DNA of 10,185 nucleotides. Source: Dokdonella_A sp035263065. GTDB taxonomy: Bacteria; Pseudomonadota; Gammaproteobacteria; Xanthomonadales; Rhodanobacteraceae. The position numbers and the translations under genes are program-made. Numbering within the stretch: the stretch's first letter is position 1; each line of letters starts with the position of its first letter. Location of the stretch: NCBI GenBank assembly GCA_035263065.1, contig DATFRS010000424.1:1-10185 (forward strand), written 5' to 3'. Shown here in pieces: positions 1 through 5,670 of the stretch. The notes below the pieces were generated by a model. That model made no database searches, was not told where the DNA came from, and worked only from the letters and a program-made list of their open reading frames with translations.

Positions 1-25
1 CTCTCACGCCTGACTTCGTCGTGTC

Positions 26-2203
26 TCAGTACAGATCGACCGGATCGACGTCGATCGACCAGCGCAGCGCCTTGCCTTCGGGCAAGGCGCGCACGCGCTC
101 GAGCCAGCCGGTCAGGAATTCCTGCAGCACCGGGCGCTCCGCGGCTTCGATCAGCAGCTGCCCGCGCAGGACGCCGGCGCGACGCGGCATCGGCGCGGGC
201 ATCGGGCCGTGCGCGAGGATGCGGCCGTCGTCGATCGCCGCGGCGGCCGCTGCGAGAAACGCATCGAGTTTTTCCGATTGCTTCGCTTCAGCGCGGAGCA
301 GCGCGAAATGCGCGAACGGCGGCAGGCCCGCGTCGCGCCGTTCCTCGAGCAGTTTCGCCGACAGCGCGCGATAGCCGCCGTTGCGCAGCACCGCGAGCAG
401 CGGATGCTCCGGATCGTGCGTCTGCAGGATGACCGTGCCGGGCCGCTCGGCGCGGCCGGCGCGCCCGGCGACCTGCACGACGAGCTGGCCGAGCCGCTCG
501 CCGGCGCGGAAGTCGACGCTGTGCAGCCCCTCGTCGACGCCGACCACGACGACGAGCGTCAGGTGCGGCAGGTCGTGGCCTTTCGCCAGCATCTGCGTGC
601 CGACGAGAATGCGCGCGCCGGCCGACGGCAGATCGTCGAGCAGCGCATCGCGCGCACGGCGGCCGCGCGTCGTGTCGCGGTCGACGCGCACGATCGGCAC
701 GTCCGGAAAGCGCGCGCGCAGCGTTTCCTCGAGCCGCTCGGTGCCCTGGCCCATCGGATGCAGCGCGAGCCCCTCGCAGGTCGGGCACGCGCGCGGGATC
801 GCCTCCCGGAAACCGCAGTGATGGCAGATCAGGCGCCGGCTCGCCTGGTGCAGCGTCAGCGCGCGCTCGCAGCGCGGGCACTGCGCGCTCCAGCCGCAGT
901 CGTGGCAAAGCAGCACCGGTGCGTAGCCGCGGCGGTTCTTGAACACGAGCACCTGCTCGCCGCGGGCGACGGTCGCGGCGATCGCATCGAGCGTCGCGGG
1001 GGCGAGGCCGTGCCGGAGCGGCTGACGGCGCAGATCGATCACCAGCAGCGCCGGCGGCTGCGCGAACCCCGCGCGATGCGCGAGACGGAGCGCGCGATAG
1101 CGGCCTGCGGCGACGTTGGCGAGCGTCTCGAGCGAGGGCGTCGCCGAGCCGAGCACGACCGGCACGTCGAGTGCCTGCGCGCGCAGGACGGCGAGATCGC
1201 GCGCGTGATAGCGGAAGCCGTCCTGCTGCTTGTACGAGGCGTCGTGCTCCTCGTCGACGACGACGAGCCCGGCGCGCGGCAACGGCACGAACACGGCCGA
1301 GCGCGTGCCGACGACGACGTCGACCTTGCCCTGCGCGACGGCGAGCCAGGCGCGCGCGCGCTCGACGTCGCCGAGGCCGGAGTGCAGCGCCGCGATCTCG
1401 ACGCCGAGCCGCTCGCGGAAGCGGCGCAGCGCCTGCGGCGTCAGCGCAATCTCGGGCAGCAGCACGAGCGCCTGCCGGCCGCGCGCGAGGCAGTCGGCGA
1501 TCGCGGCGAGATAGACCTCGGTCTTGCCGCTGCCGGTCACGCCGTCGAGCACGAACGGCGAAAAGCCGCGCGCGCCCGCGATCGCTTCGGCGGCGGTGCG
1601 CTGCTCGTCGTTGAGCGGCGGTCCCGCGACCGGCGCGCGTGACCGGGGTGCCGCGGACGTGCGCTCGATCCAGCCGCGCTCCGTCGCCGCGCGCGCGGCG
1701 GCGCGCCAGCCGGGAAGGATCGCGTCGAGCTCCTCGACCGGCAGCGGGCCGCCGGAAAGCGCGTCGATCAGCGCGGCGATGCGCGTGCCGCGGCGGCGCT
1801 TCGGATCGTTGCGTGCGCGCTCGCCGTCGCCGGTCAGCGCCAGCGCGCTCACGACCGGCGCCGGCAGCGCGCGCGGCGAGCGCAAGGCCGCCGGCAGCGC
1901 GGTGTGCAGCACTTCGCCGAGCGGATGCTGGTAGTAGCGCGCGGCGCGGCGCAACGTCGTCATCAGCTCCGCGTCGAAGAGCGGCGCCGCATCGAGCACG
2001 CGCGTCGCGGGCTTCAGCCGGTCGCGCGGAAGTTCCGACGTCTCTGCACGTTCGACGACGATGCCGACGACTTCGCGACGGCCGAACGGCACGAGCACGC
2101 GACAGCCGGGCGCGGCGACATCGCCGTCGTTGCTAGCGTCGGTGCGATAGTCGAAGAGTCGGTCGAGCGGAACGTCGAGGGCGACGCGGAGAATCGGTTT
2201 CAT
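26..2203 (-). CDS. priA: Primosomal protein N' (replication restart DNA helicase PriA)
   Basis: PriA is a superfamily 2 3'-to-5' helicase that recognises abandoned forks and D-loops and starts primosome assembly (with PriB/DnaT or PriC) to reload DnaB. The protein is 725 residues from the chosen start, against about 732 in E. coli. The N-terminal 3'-end-binding domain covers about 1-105. Walker A is GVTGSGKT (221-228) and the DEEH box is at 317-320. FKNRRGYAP begins at 421. A zinc-binding insert has eight cysteines in four pairs (433/436, 442/445, 460/463, 473/476). Helicase motifs V (GTQMLAKGHD, from 535) and VI (QVAGRAGR, 577-584) are intact. The reading frame stays open upstream to 2269, but MKPILRVALD at 2203 matches the family N-terminus and lies just downstream of a plausible -10 box, so the extra 22 residues are rejected. 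The ribosome-binding site is weak. All catalytic and zinc residues are present, so the gene looks functional. Confidence 0.97.
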   Translation of the reverse strand: MKPILRVALDVPLDRLFDYRTDASNDGDVAAPGCRVLVPFGRREVVGIVVERAETSELPRDRLKPATRVLDAAPLFDAELMTTLRRAARYYQHPLGEVLHTALPAALRSPRALPAPVVSALALTGDGERARNDPKRRRGTRIAALIDALSGGPLPVEELDAILPGWRAAARAATERGWIERTSAAPRSRAPVAGPPLNDEQRTAAEAIAGARGFSPFVLDGVTGSGKTEVYLAAIADCLARGRQALVLLPEIALTPQALRRFRERLGVEIAALHSGLGDVERARAWLAVAQGKVDVVVGTRSAVFVPLPRAGLVVVDEEHDASYKQQDGFRYHARDLAVLRAQALDVPVVLGSATPSLETLANVAAGRYRALRLAHRAGFAQPPALLVIDLRRQPLRHGLAPATLDAIAATVARGEQVLVFKNRRGYAPVLLCHDCGWSAQCPRCERALTLHQASRRLICHHCGFREAIPRACPTCEGLALHPMGQGTERLEETLRARFPDVPIVRVDRDTTRGRRARDALLDDLPSAGARILVGTQMLAKGHDLPHLTLVVVVGVDEGLHSVDFRAGERLGQLVVQVAGRAGRAERPGTVILQTHDPEHPLLAVLRNGGYRALSAKLLEERRDAGLPPFAHFALLRAEAKQSEKLDAFLAAAAAAIDDGRILAHGPMPAPMPRRAGVLRGQLLIEAAERPVLQEFLTGWLERVRALPEGKALRWSIDVDPVDLY

Positions 2204-2234
2204 CGAACGCGAGGCATCTCGATGGCGCGCCGCG

Positions 2235-2240
2235 AGTGTA
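2235..2240 (-). promoter_or_regulatory. Possible -10 box of the priA promoter
   Basis: On the minus strand this reads TACACT, four of six matches to TATAAT. Transcription would begin near 2228 and give a leader of about 25 bases before the priA ATG at 2203. No convincing -35 hexamer lies 16-18 bases upstream. If real, the position excludes the more upstream in-frame ATG at 2269. Confidence 0.35.
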
Positions 2241-2420
2241 GCGGTGCATGGCCGGTTGCGTGCGCGCATCGCCGCGATTGCGCCAACGTCGCATGCGAAA
2301 AATCCCGAGAGTTTCGGGCGGTCGAAAAAAATCCCGGCCCACTGGGGACGGGTTGCGCGTTGTTTCTCACGAAACCGTCAGAAATAACGATTAACCATAT
2401 GCTGCCGCGAGCTTTTTTTG

Positions 2421-2456
2421 CTTATCCACAAGAGTTGTGGATAAGTCTGTGGATCA
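2421..2456. promoter_or_regulatory. Cluster of DnaA boxes (candidate origin or DnaA-controlled site)
   Basis: Two perfect consensus boxes (TTATNCACA) face each other: TTATCCACA on the plus strand at 2422-2430 and its exact inverse TGTGGATAA at 2436-2444. Together they form an 11-bp perfect inverted repeat with a three-base GAG spacer (2421-2445). A third site, TGTGGATCA at 2448-2456, differs from the inverted consensus by one base. A looser site, TGTGTACAA at 2628-2636, also has one mismatch. The T7 run and A+T-rich DNA lie directly to the left, and more A+T-rich DNA lies to the right. Clusters like this are typical of chromosomal origins and of promoters that bind the initiator DnaA. The base pattern is directly visible; its function is inferred. 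Confidence 0.7.
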
Positions 2457-2737
2457 CCGTGTGGGATGGCGTCTAGAGGGCGCACCGTTGAGCCCCGTTA
2501 GTTGGCTTGGTGAATCTTTAATCAATCTGTAATACAGCTTCGGAATCAACGAGTTGGAATTGACATATCCGTATTTCCGGGGTTTCGCCGCGGCGGACGC
2601 GAGAAGCCGCGGCAGGACCCCTCGGGCTGTGTACAACGGGCTTGACAAGCGCCTTCGGACTTGAGCACGGTCCCTCCCGGCGTCAACCGCAGGCGCGCTC
2701 GCGCGTTTTTGGCGGTGATGACGGACGAACCCGACCG

Positions 2738-3334
2738 ATGGCCGCCCAGATCTCGCTGATGACCGCCTTCGACGACGGCCGCATGGAACGGAGCGCTGGC
2801 GAGGAAATGCGCGCGCTGGAGACGTTCCTGCGCGGCGTCGAGCGGCGCGCGCTGCGCATGGCCGAGCTCGCCACCGGCAACCGCGAGGAAGCGCTCGATC
2901 TCGTTCAGGAGGCAATGCTCGGCTTCGTGCGCCACTACGGGACGCACGACGGCGCCGAGTGGCCGCCGCTCTTCTGGCGCGTGCTCGACAGCCGCCTCAA
3001 CGACTGGCATCGCCGCCAGCGCGTGCGCGGGCGCTGGTGGTCGCGCCCGGCCGATGCGCGCGGCGACGACGAAGACGATGCGATCGCGGCGGCGCCGGAC
3101 CCGCGCGAGCCGGGTCCGCTCGCGCGCCTTGCCGACGGCGAGGCTTCGATCGCGCTCGACGCGGCGCTGCGCGGCTTGCCGCTGCGGCAGCGCCAGGCGT
3201 TCCTGCTGCGCCTCTGGGAAGGCCTCGACGTCGCCGCGACCGCGACCGCCATGCGTTGCAGCGAGGGCAGCGTCAAGACGCATCTCTCGCGCGCGCTCAC
3301 GAACCTGCGCCGTGCTCTGGAGGAACACCGATGA
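2738..3334 (+). CDS. RNA polymerase sigma factor, sigma-70 family (ECF-like)
   Basis: The 198-residue protein has the two-domain layout of extracytoplasmic-function sigma factors. Region 2 (about 27-100) contains LETFLRGVERRAL, the acidic core EEALDLVQEAML (50-61), and LFWRVLDSRLNDWHRRQ, which would contact core polymerase and the -10 element. An acidic linker (about 105-135) follows. Region 4 (about 140-195) has a helix-turn-helix over LDVAATATAMRCSEGSVKTHLSRAL-type residues 163-187, for -35 recognition. The open frame begins at 2642, but codons before 2738 lack the strong third-position G/C bias seen after it, so ATG 2738 is preferred. ATGs at 2759, 2783 and 2807 are alternatives, and 2807 is closest to the N-termini of homologues I recall. 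The stop overlaps the next start (ATGA), which suggests coupling with a putative anti-sigma partner. The target regulon is unknown. Confidence 0.9.
   Translation: MAAQISLMTAFDDGRMERSAGEEMRALETFLRGVERRALRMAELATGNREEALDLVQEAMLGFVRHYGTHDGAEWPPLFWRVLDSRLNDWHRRQRVRGRWWSRPADARGDDEDDAIAAAPDPREPGPLARLADGEASIALDAALRGLPLRQRQAFLLRLWEGLDVAATATAMRCSEGSVKTHLSRALTNLRRALEEHR
3319..3323 (+). promoter_or_regulatory. Strong Shine-Dalgarno GGAGG fixing the start of the next gene
   Basis: GGAGG lies inside the last codons of the sigma-factor gene, seven bases before ATG 3331. It is the best ribosome-binding site in the window and settles the start of the small membrane protein. It suggests that protein is made at least as well as the sigma factor. 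Confidence 0.75.
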
Positions 3335-3684
3335 ATACGCGGCACGACGAGGACTGGATCCGGCGCGCGACCGCGCTGCTCGACCGCTCCGCCGAAGATC
3401 TCGACGCGGCGACGCTGTCGCGCCTCAACCGCGCGCGGCAGGCCGCGCTCGACGAGCGCCGGCGCGTGCCGCGCCGGTGGATCTGGAGCGCGGCGTTCGC
3501 CGGCGCGGCGGCGGCGGTGTTCGCGGTCGCGATCGGGCTCCATCGCCGTGTCGATGCGCCGGCGCCCCAGGCGCTGCAGGCGGGCGACATCGACGTGCTG
3601 ACCAACGACGACGACGTCGATCTCTACGAGAACCTCGACTTCTATGCCTGGCTCGGCGCGCAGCGCAAGGACACCAATGGCTGA
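3331..3684 (+). CDS. Small single-pass membrane protein, probable anti-sigma partner (DUF3619-like)
   Basis: The 117-residue protein has a basic, mostly helical N-terminal half (1-49, ending RRRVPRR), one transmembrane segment (about 50-70, WIWSAAFAGAA onward) and an acidic C-terminal tail (DDDVDLYENLDFYAWL, 93-108). By the positive-inside rule the N-terminus is cytoplasmic and the tail periplasmic. A cytoplasmic domain, one helix and a periplasmic sensor tail, encoded directly after a sigma factor, is the usual arrangement of a membrane anti-sigma factor. I recognise the layout from the small DUF3619-type proteins in the same operon position in betaproteobacteria, but the sequence family is not certain. 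No zinc-binding HxxxCxxC motif of the ZAS class is present. The start overlaps the sigma stop and has a GGAGG site. The stop overlaps the next gene by 8 bases. The anti-sigma role is inference. Confidence 0.8.
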   Translation: MNTRHDEDWIRRATALLDRSAEDLDAATLSRLNRARQAALDERRRVPRRWIWSAAFAGAAAAVFAVAIGLHRRVDAPAPQALQAGDIDVLTNDDDVDLYENLDFYAWLGAQRKDTNG

Positions 3685-4141
3685 GCGCCGAATCGCCGCC
3701 GCGCTCCTGGTCGCCTGCGCGCTGGCATGCGCGCAGGCGTTCGCGCAGGTCGTGCCGCCCGATGCGACGCAGGCCGCGCCGGCCGGCGTGCCGTGGTCGG
3801 CGCTGACGCCACGCCAGCAGCAGCTCCTCGCGCCGGTGCAGGACCAATGGCAGGACCTCGCGCCGATGCAGCAGCAGCGCCTCTCGCGCAAGGCCGAGCG
3901 CTGGCAGATGCTGCCGATCGAGCAGCAGGAGCGCGCGAGCCAGCGCCTCGCGCGCTTCGCCGCGATGACGCCCGAGCAGCGTGCGCTGGCGCGCCAGCGC
4001 TTCCACGCGTTCCAGCAGCTGCCGCCGGACCAGAAGCAGCGCATCCGCGAGGCGTTCCGGCGGTATCACGCGCTGTCGCCGGACGAGAAGCGCATCCTGC
4101 GCGAGCGCTTCGAGCACGACGAGCCGCCGCCGAATCCCTAG
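3677..4141 (+). CDS. Exported DUF3106-family protein with six 18-residue repeats
   Basis: The 154-residue protein begins with a signal peptide: ERR, then a hydrophobic core (6-19), with an AFA signal-peptidase site giving cleavage near 23/24. Cys14 (LVAC) could instead be a lipobox, but the hydrophobic core before it is short. After a Pro/Ala linker come six units of about 18 residues, at 43-60, 61-78, 79-96, 97-114, 115-132 and 133-147. Each starts like L-x-P-x-(Q/E)-(Q/K), continues with a charged helix, and ends near an aromatic residue (W, W, F, F, Y, F). This matches the DUF3106 family, whose function is unknown. The periplasmic location and helical-repeat fold are inferred. The start was chosen over the upstream frame opening at 3644 because of the signal peptide and AAGGA (3667-3671). 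It overlaps the previous gene by 8 bases, so it belongs to the sigma operon and may be its envelope effector or sensor. Confidence 0.88.
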   Translation: MAERRIAAALLVACALACAQAFAQVVPPDATQAAPAGVPWSALTPRQQQLLAPVQDQWQDLAPMQQQRLSRKAERWQMLPIEQQERASQRLARFAAMTPEQRALARQRFHAFQQLPPDQKQRIREAFRRYHALSPDEKRILRERFEHDEPPPNP

Positions 4142-4437
4142 GCCGCGAGCACGCGACGCGACGCGGTGAACCCGTCGCCGAAACGGCGCAGGCCGTCTTC
4201 GCGCATGCGCAGCGCGTGCTGCATCAGGTAGCGATCGAGCGCGGTTTCGTCGACGAGCCGATACTGCACGGTGATCGCGTGCGTGCCTTCGGCCGGCGGC
4301 GGATCGCGGCACTCGAAGACTTCGGCCGAGACGAAGCCCGGCAGCCGGAGCATGTCGCGGACGTGCTCGGCGAGCCACGGGCGATAGTCGGCGATGATCT
4401 CGTCGCGCACTTCGAGATTGACCTCGTAGAGGATCAT
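4138..4437 (-). CDS. DUF4286 family protein
   Basis: This small soluble protein of 99 residues has no signal peptide or membrane segment. It opens with MILYEVNLEV and continues with a WLAEHVRDMLRLPGF helix, a second strand pair (SAEVFECRD, HAITVQYRLVD) and a final LDRYLMQHALRMREDGLRRFGD helix. The beta-alpha-beta-beta-alpha pattern resembles dimeric ferredoxin-like (ABM-type) folds, and the residue pattern matches the DUF4286 family as I recall it. No catalytic residues are known to me and no reaction can be assigned. Its ATG overlaps the stop of the DUF3667 gene (ATGA, 4434-4437), and its own ribosome-binding site is poor, so translation is probably coupled. Its stop codon shares CTAG with the stop of the convergent DUF3106 gene, so no terminator fits between them. 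Confidence 0.85.
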   Translation of the reverse strand: MILYEVNLEVRDEIIADYRPWLAEHVRDMLRLPGFVSAEVFECRDPPPAEGTHAITVQYRLVDETALDRYLMQHALRMREDGLRRFGDGFTASRRVLAA

Positions 4438-5615
4438 GCGAGCGCGAGGCTCGCGAGCAGCGCGCCGACGAGGCCGAACGACACGATGATCGTGTAGCAG
4501 ATGCCGATCAGGCTGTACTTGATGAACGTCATGATCCAGCCCTGCCGGTACACGCGCTTCTGCATCAGGAAAAGATAGAGCGGCAGCCAGATCCACACCG
4601 CGGCGCGCAGGAGGTTGTAGAGCGCGCCGAGGCCCGGCACGTCGGTGCCGGTCCAGTTGCGCAGCAGCGTGATCATCGCGAGCAGGAACAGCGACATGAA
4701 GATGAACGCGTGGCTGTGCAGCGCGACCATCAGGTGCTCCATGTAGAGCCGCCGCTTGAAGATGTAGAGGATCTTGAGCAGCACCGCGAAGATCGGCATC
4801 AGGAGGCCGAGCGTCCACGGCAGGCGCGCGAACACCGCCTCGACGAGATGCCGCGGATTCTTCTTGGCGAGGATGATGTTCTCCTTCGCGCGCGCGGCCA
4901 TGTCGTTGAGCTCCGCGTTGGCGAATCCCGGCAGCCAGCCGACCTTGATCGGATGCGTCGTCGGATCCCAGGGCTTGCCGTCGAAGCTGAGCTCTCCTTC
5001 GCCCTCGTCGCTCGGATCGGGCGGCGGCTTGTCGCCCTTCGTGCGCGCCGCGTCGCGGGCGCGCAGGTACGCGAGGCGGTCGTCGGATTTCTTCTGGATC
5101 TTCGCCGCGGCCTTGTCGAGCGATTCGATCGCGGCGGCCGGCATGTTCGGCGCGGTGCGCGCGGTGTTGATGCCGACCAGCGCGGCGGCCGTGCGCTTCT
5201 GCACGTCGGCTTCGGTCTGCGCGCTCTCGATGCTGTCGTTGTTGCCGTCGAGGTTCCACTTGAAGTCGGAATCGCCGAGGTTCAGCGCGAGCTGGATCGC
5301 GAAGATCGCGATCAGGCAGAGGAAGAAGAACAGGCGGAACGGCGTGACGTAGCGCACGCGCCGGCCGGCGAAGTATTCGACGGTGAGATAGCCCGGGCGG
5401 AAATACAGCGGAAAAAGGCTGCGGAAGACGCGCGAGTCGATGTTGAAGACCGTGTCGAGCACGTCGTGCATCACGCTCGCGAGATGCCGGATCATGCCCT
5501 TCTCGGGCTGGCCGCACGCGTAGCAGAACGGGCCGTGCATCGGCGCGCCGCAATTCGAACAGGCTTTCAGCGCCGGCGGCGACGCGGGCGCGGTCGTTTC
5601 GGTAGCGGTCGTCAT
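4434..5615 (-). CDS. DUF3667 membrane protein with N-terminal zinc ribbon
   Basis: The 393-residue protein starts with a polar tail, then a four-cysteine zinc ribbon (Cys19, Cys22, Cys31, Cys34; C-x2-C and C-x2-C) that should lie in the cytoplasm. A conserved stretch, FRPGYLTVEYFAGRRVRYVTPF (broken here by position: about 72-93), runs into the first membrane helix (about 92-112). A long polar, highly charged loop (about 113-265) follows, rich in Ala, Lys, Asp and Glu. Four further hydrophobic segments lie at about 266-286, 301-317, 330-350 and 362-390. Ribbon plus PG..Y..G.R.RY..PF plus membrane helices is the DUF3667 family pattern; no biochemical function is known to me. It is the first gene of a two-gene unit with the overlapping DUF4286 gene and is transcribed divergently from the MATE pump gene. 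The start has only a weak GAAG Shine-Dalgarno. Confidence 0.88.
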   Translation of the reverse strand: MTTATETTAPASPPALKACSNCGAPMHGPFCYACGQPEKGMIRHLASVMHDVLDTVFNIDSRVFRSLFPLYFRPGYLTVEYFAGRRVRYVTPFRLFFFLCLIAIFAIQLALNLGDSDFKWNLDGNNDSIESAQTEADVQKRTAAALVGINTARTAPNMPAAAIESLDKAAAKIQKKSDDRLAYLRARDAARTKGDKPPPDPSDEGEGELSFDGKPWDPTTHPIKVGWLPGFANAELNDMAARAKENIILAKKNPRHLVEAVFARLPWTLGLLMPIFAVLLKILYIFKRRLYMEHLMVALHSHAFIFMSLFLLAMITLLRNWTGTDVPGLGALYNLLRAAVWIWLPLYLFLMQKRVYRQGWIMTFIKYSLIGICYTIIVSFGLVGALLASLALA

Positions 5616-5648
5616 GCGGGCTTCGGGTTCATCGGCCGGTCACTCGGG

Positions 5649-5654
5649 TAGACT
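5649..5654 (+). promoter_or_regulatory. Possible -10 box of the MATE-pump promoter
   Basis: TAGACT within CGGGTAGACT has four of six matches to TATAAT. Transcription starting near 5661 would give a leader of about ten bases before ATG 5671. No good -35 hexamer is visible. A closely similar CGGGTAGGCT stands upstream of sppA at 7070-7079. Confidence 0.35.
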
Positions 5655-5670
5655 CTCCGCCAGGTTCCCC

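Larger units (their letters stand above)
2204..2737. other. Long divergent intergenic region between priA and the sigma-factor operon
   Basis: This is the only gene-free stretch above 300 bases in the window. I find no convincing gene in it: its frames are low in third-position G/C, unlike every real gene here. It is locally A+T-rich. By hand count, 30 of 50 bases are A or T at 2381-2430, and 39 of 60 at 2511-2570. It contains a T7 run (2413-2419), a cluster of DnaA boxes (2422-2456), an 11-base palindrome CTGTAATACAG (2527-2537), and two near-copies of GAAAAATCCCG (about 2297-2307 and 2324-2336). A weak promoter candidate for the sigma operon is TTGGTG (2507-2512), 17 bases, then TAATAC (2530-2535). 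Two isolated TTGACA hexamers lack matching -10 boxes. The region must carry the start signals of both flanking transcription units. Confidence 0.7.

Noticed and set aside
1..25. Bases downstream of priA
   Set aside because: Too short to show a terminator or the end of another gene; nothing could be supported.
209..1642. Long open frame (477 codons) on the plus strand, opposite priA
   Set aside because: It is antisense to a fully conserved priA and encodes an Arg/Ala/Glu-rich string with no recognisable domain. Stop-poor antisense frames are expected at this GC content.
2204..2269. Upstream extension of priA to an ATG at 2269
   Set aside because: The 22 extra residues have no counterpart in PriA and the region contains a -10-like box.
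2413..2445. T7 run plus inverted repeat as an intrinsic terminator of priA-side or plus-strand transcription
   Set aside because: The T run precedes the hairpin on the plus strand and becomes an A run after it on the minus strand, so the order is wrong in both directions.
2527..2537. CTGTAATACAG palindrome as a LexA (SOS) box
   Set aside because: A LexA box needs CTG and CAG about ten bases apart. Here the half-sites are far closer, so it is at most an operator for an unknown regulator.
2560..2647. Two perfect TTGACA hexamers (2560-2565 and 2642-2647) as -35 elements of the sigma operon
   Set aside because: Neither has a recognisable -10 box 16-18 bases downstream; the sequence there is GC-rich.
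2642..2737. Earlier start of the sigma-factor gene at 2642
   Set aside because: Codons before 2738 lack the strong third-position G/C bias, and the first codon coincides with a TTGACA, so this stretch is more likely non-coding.
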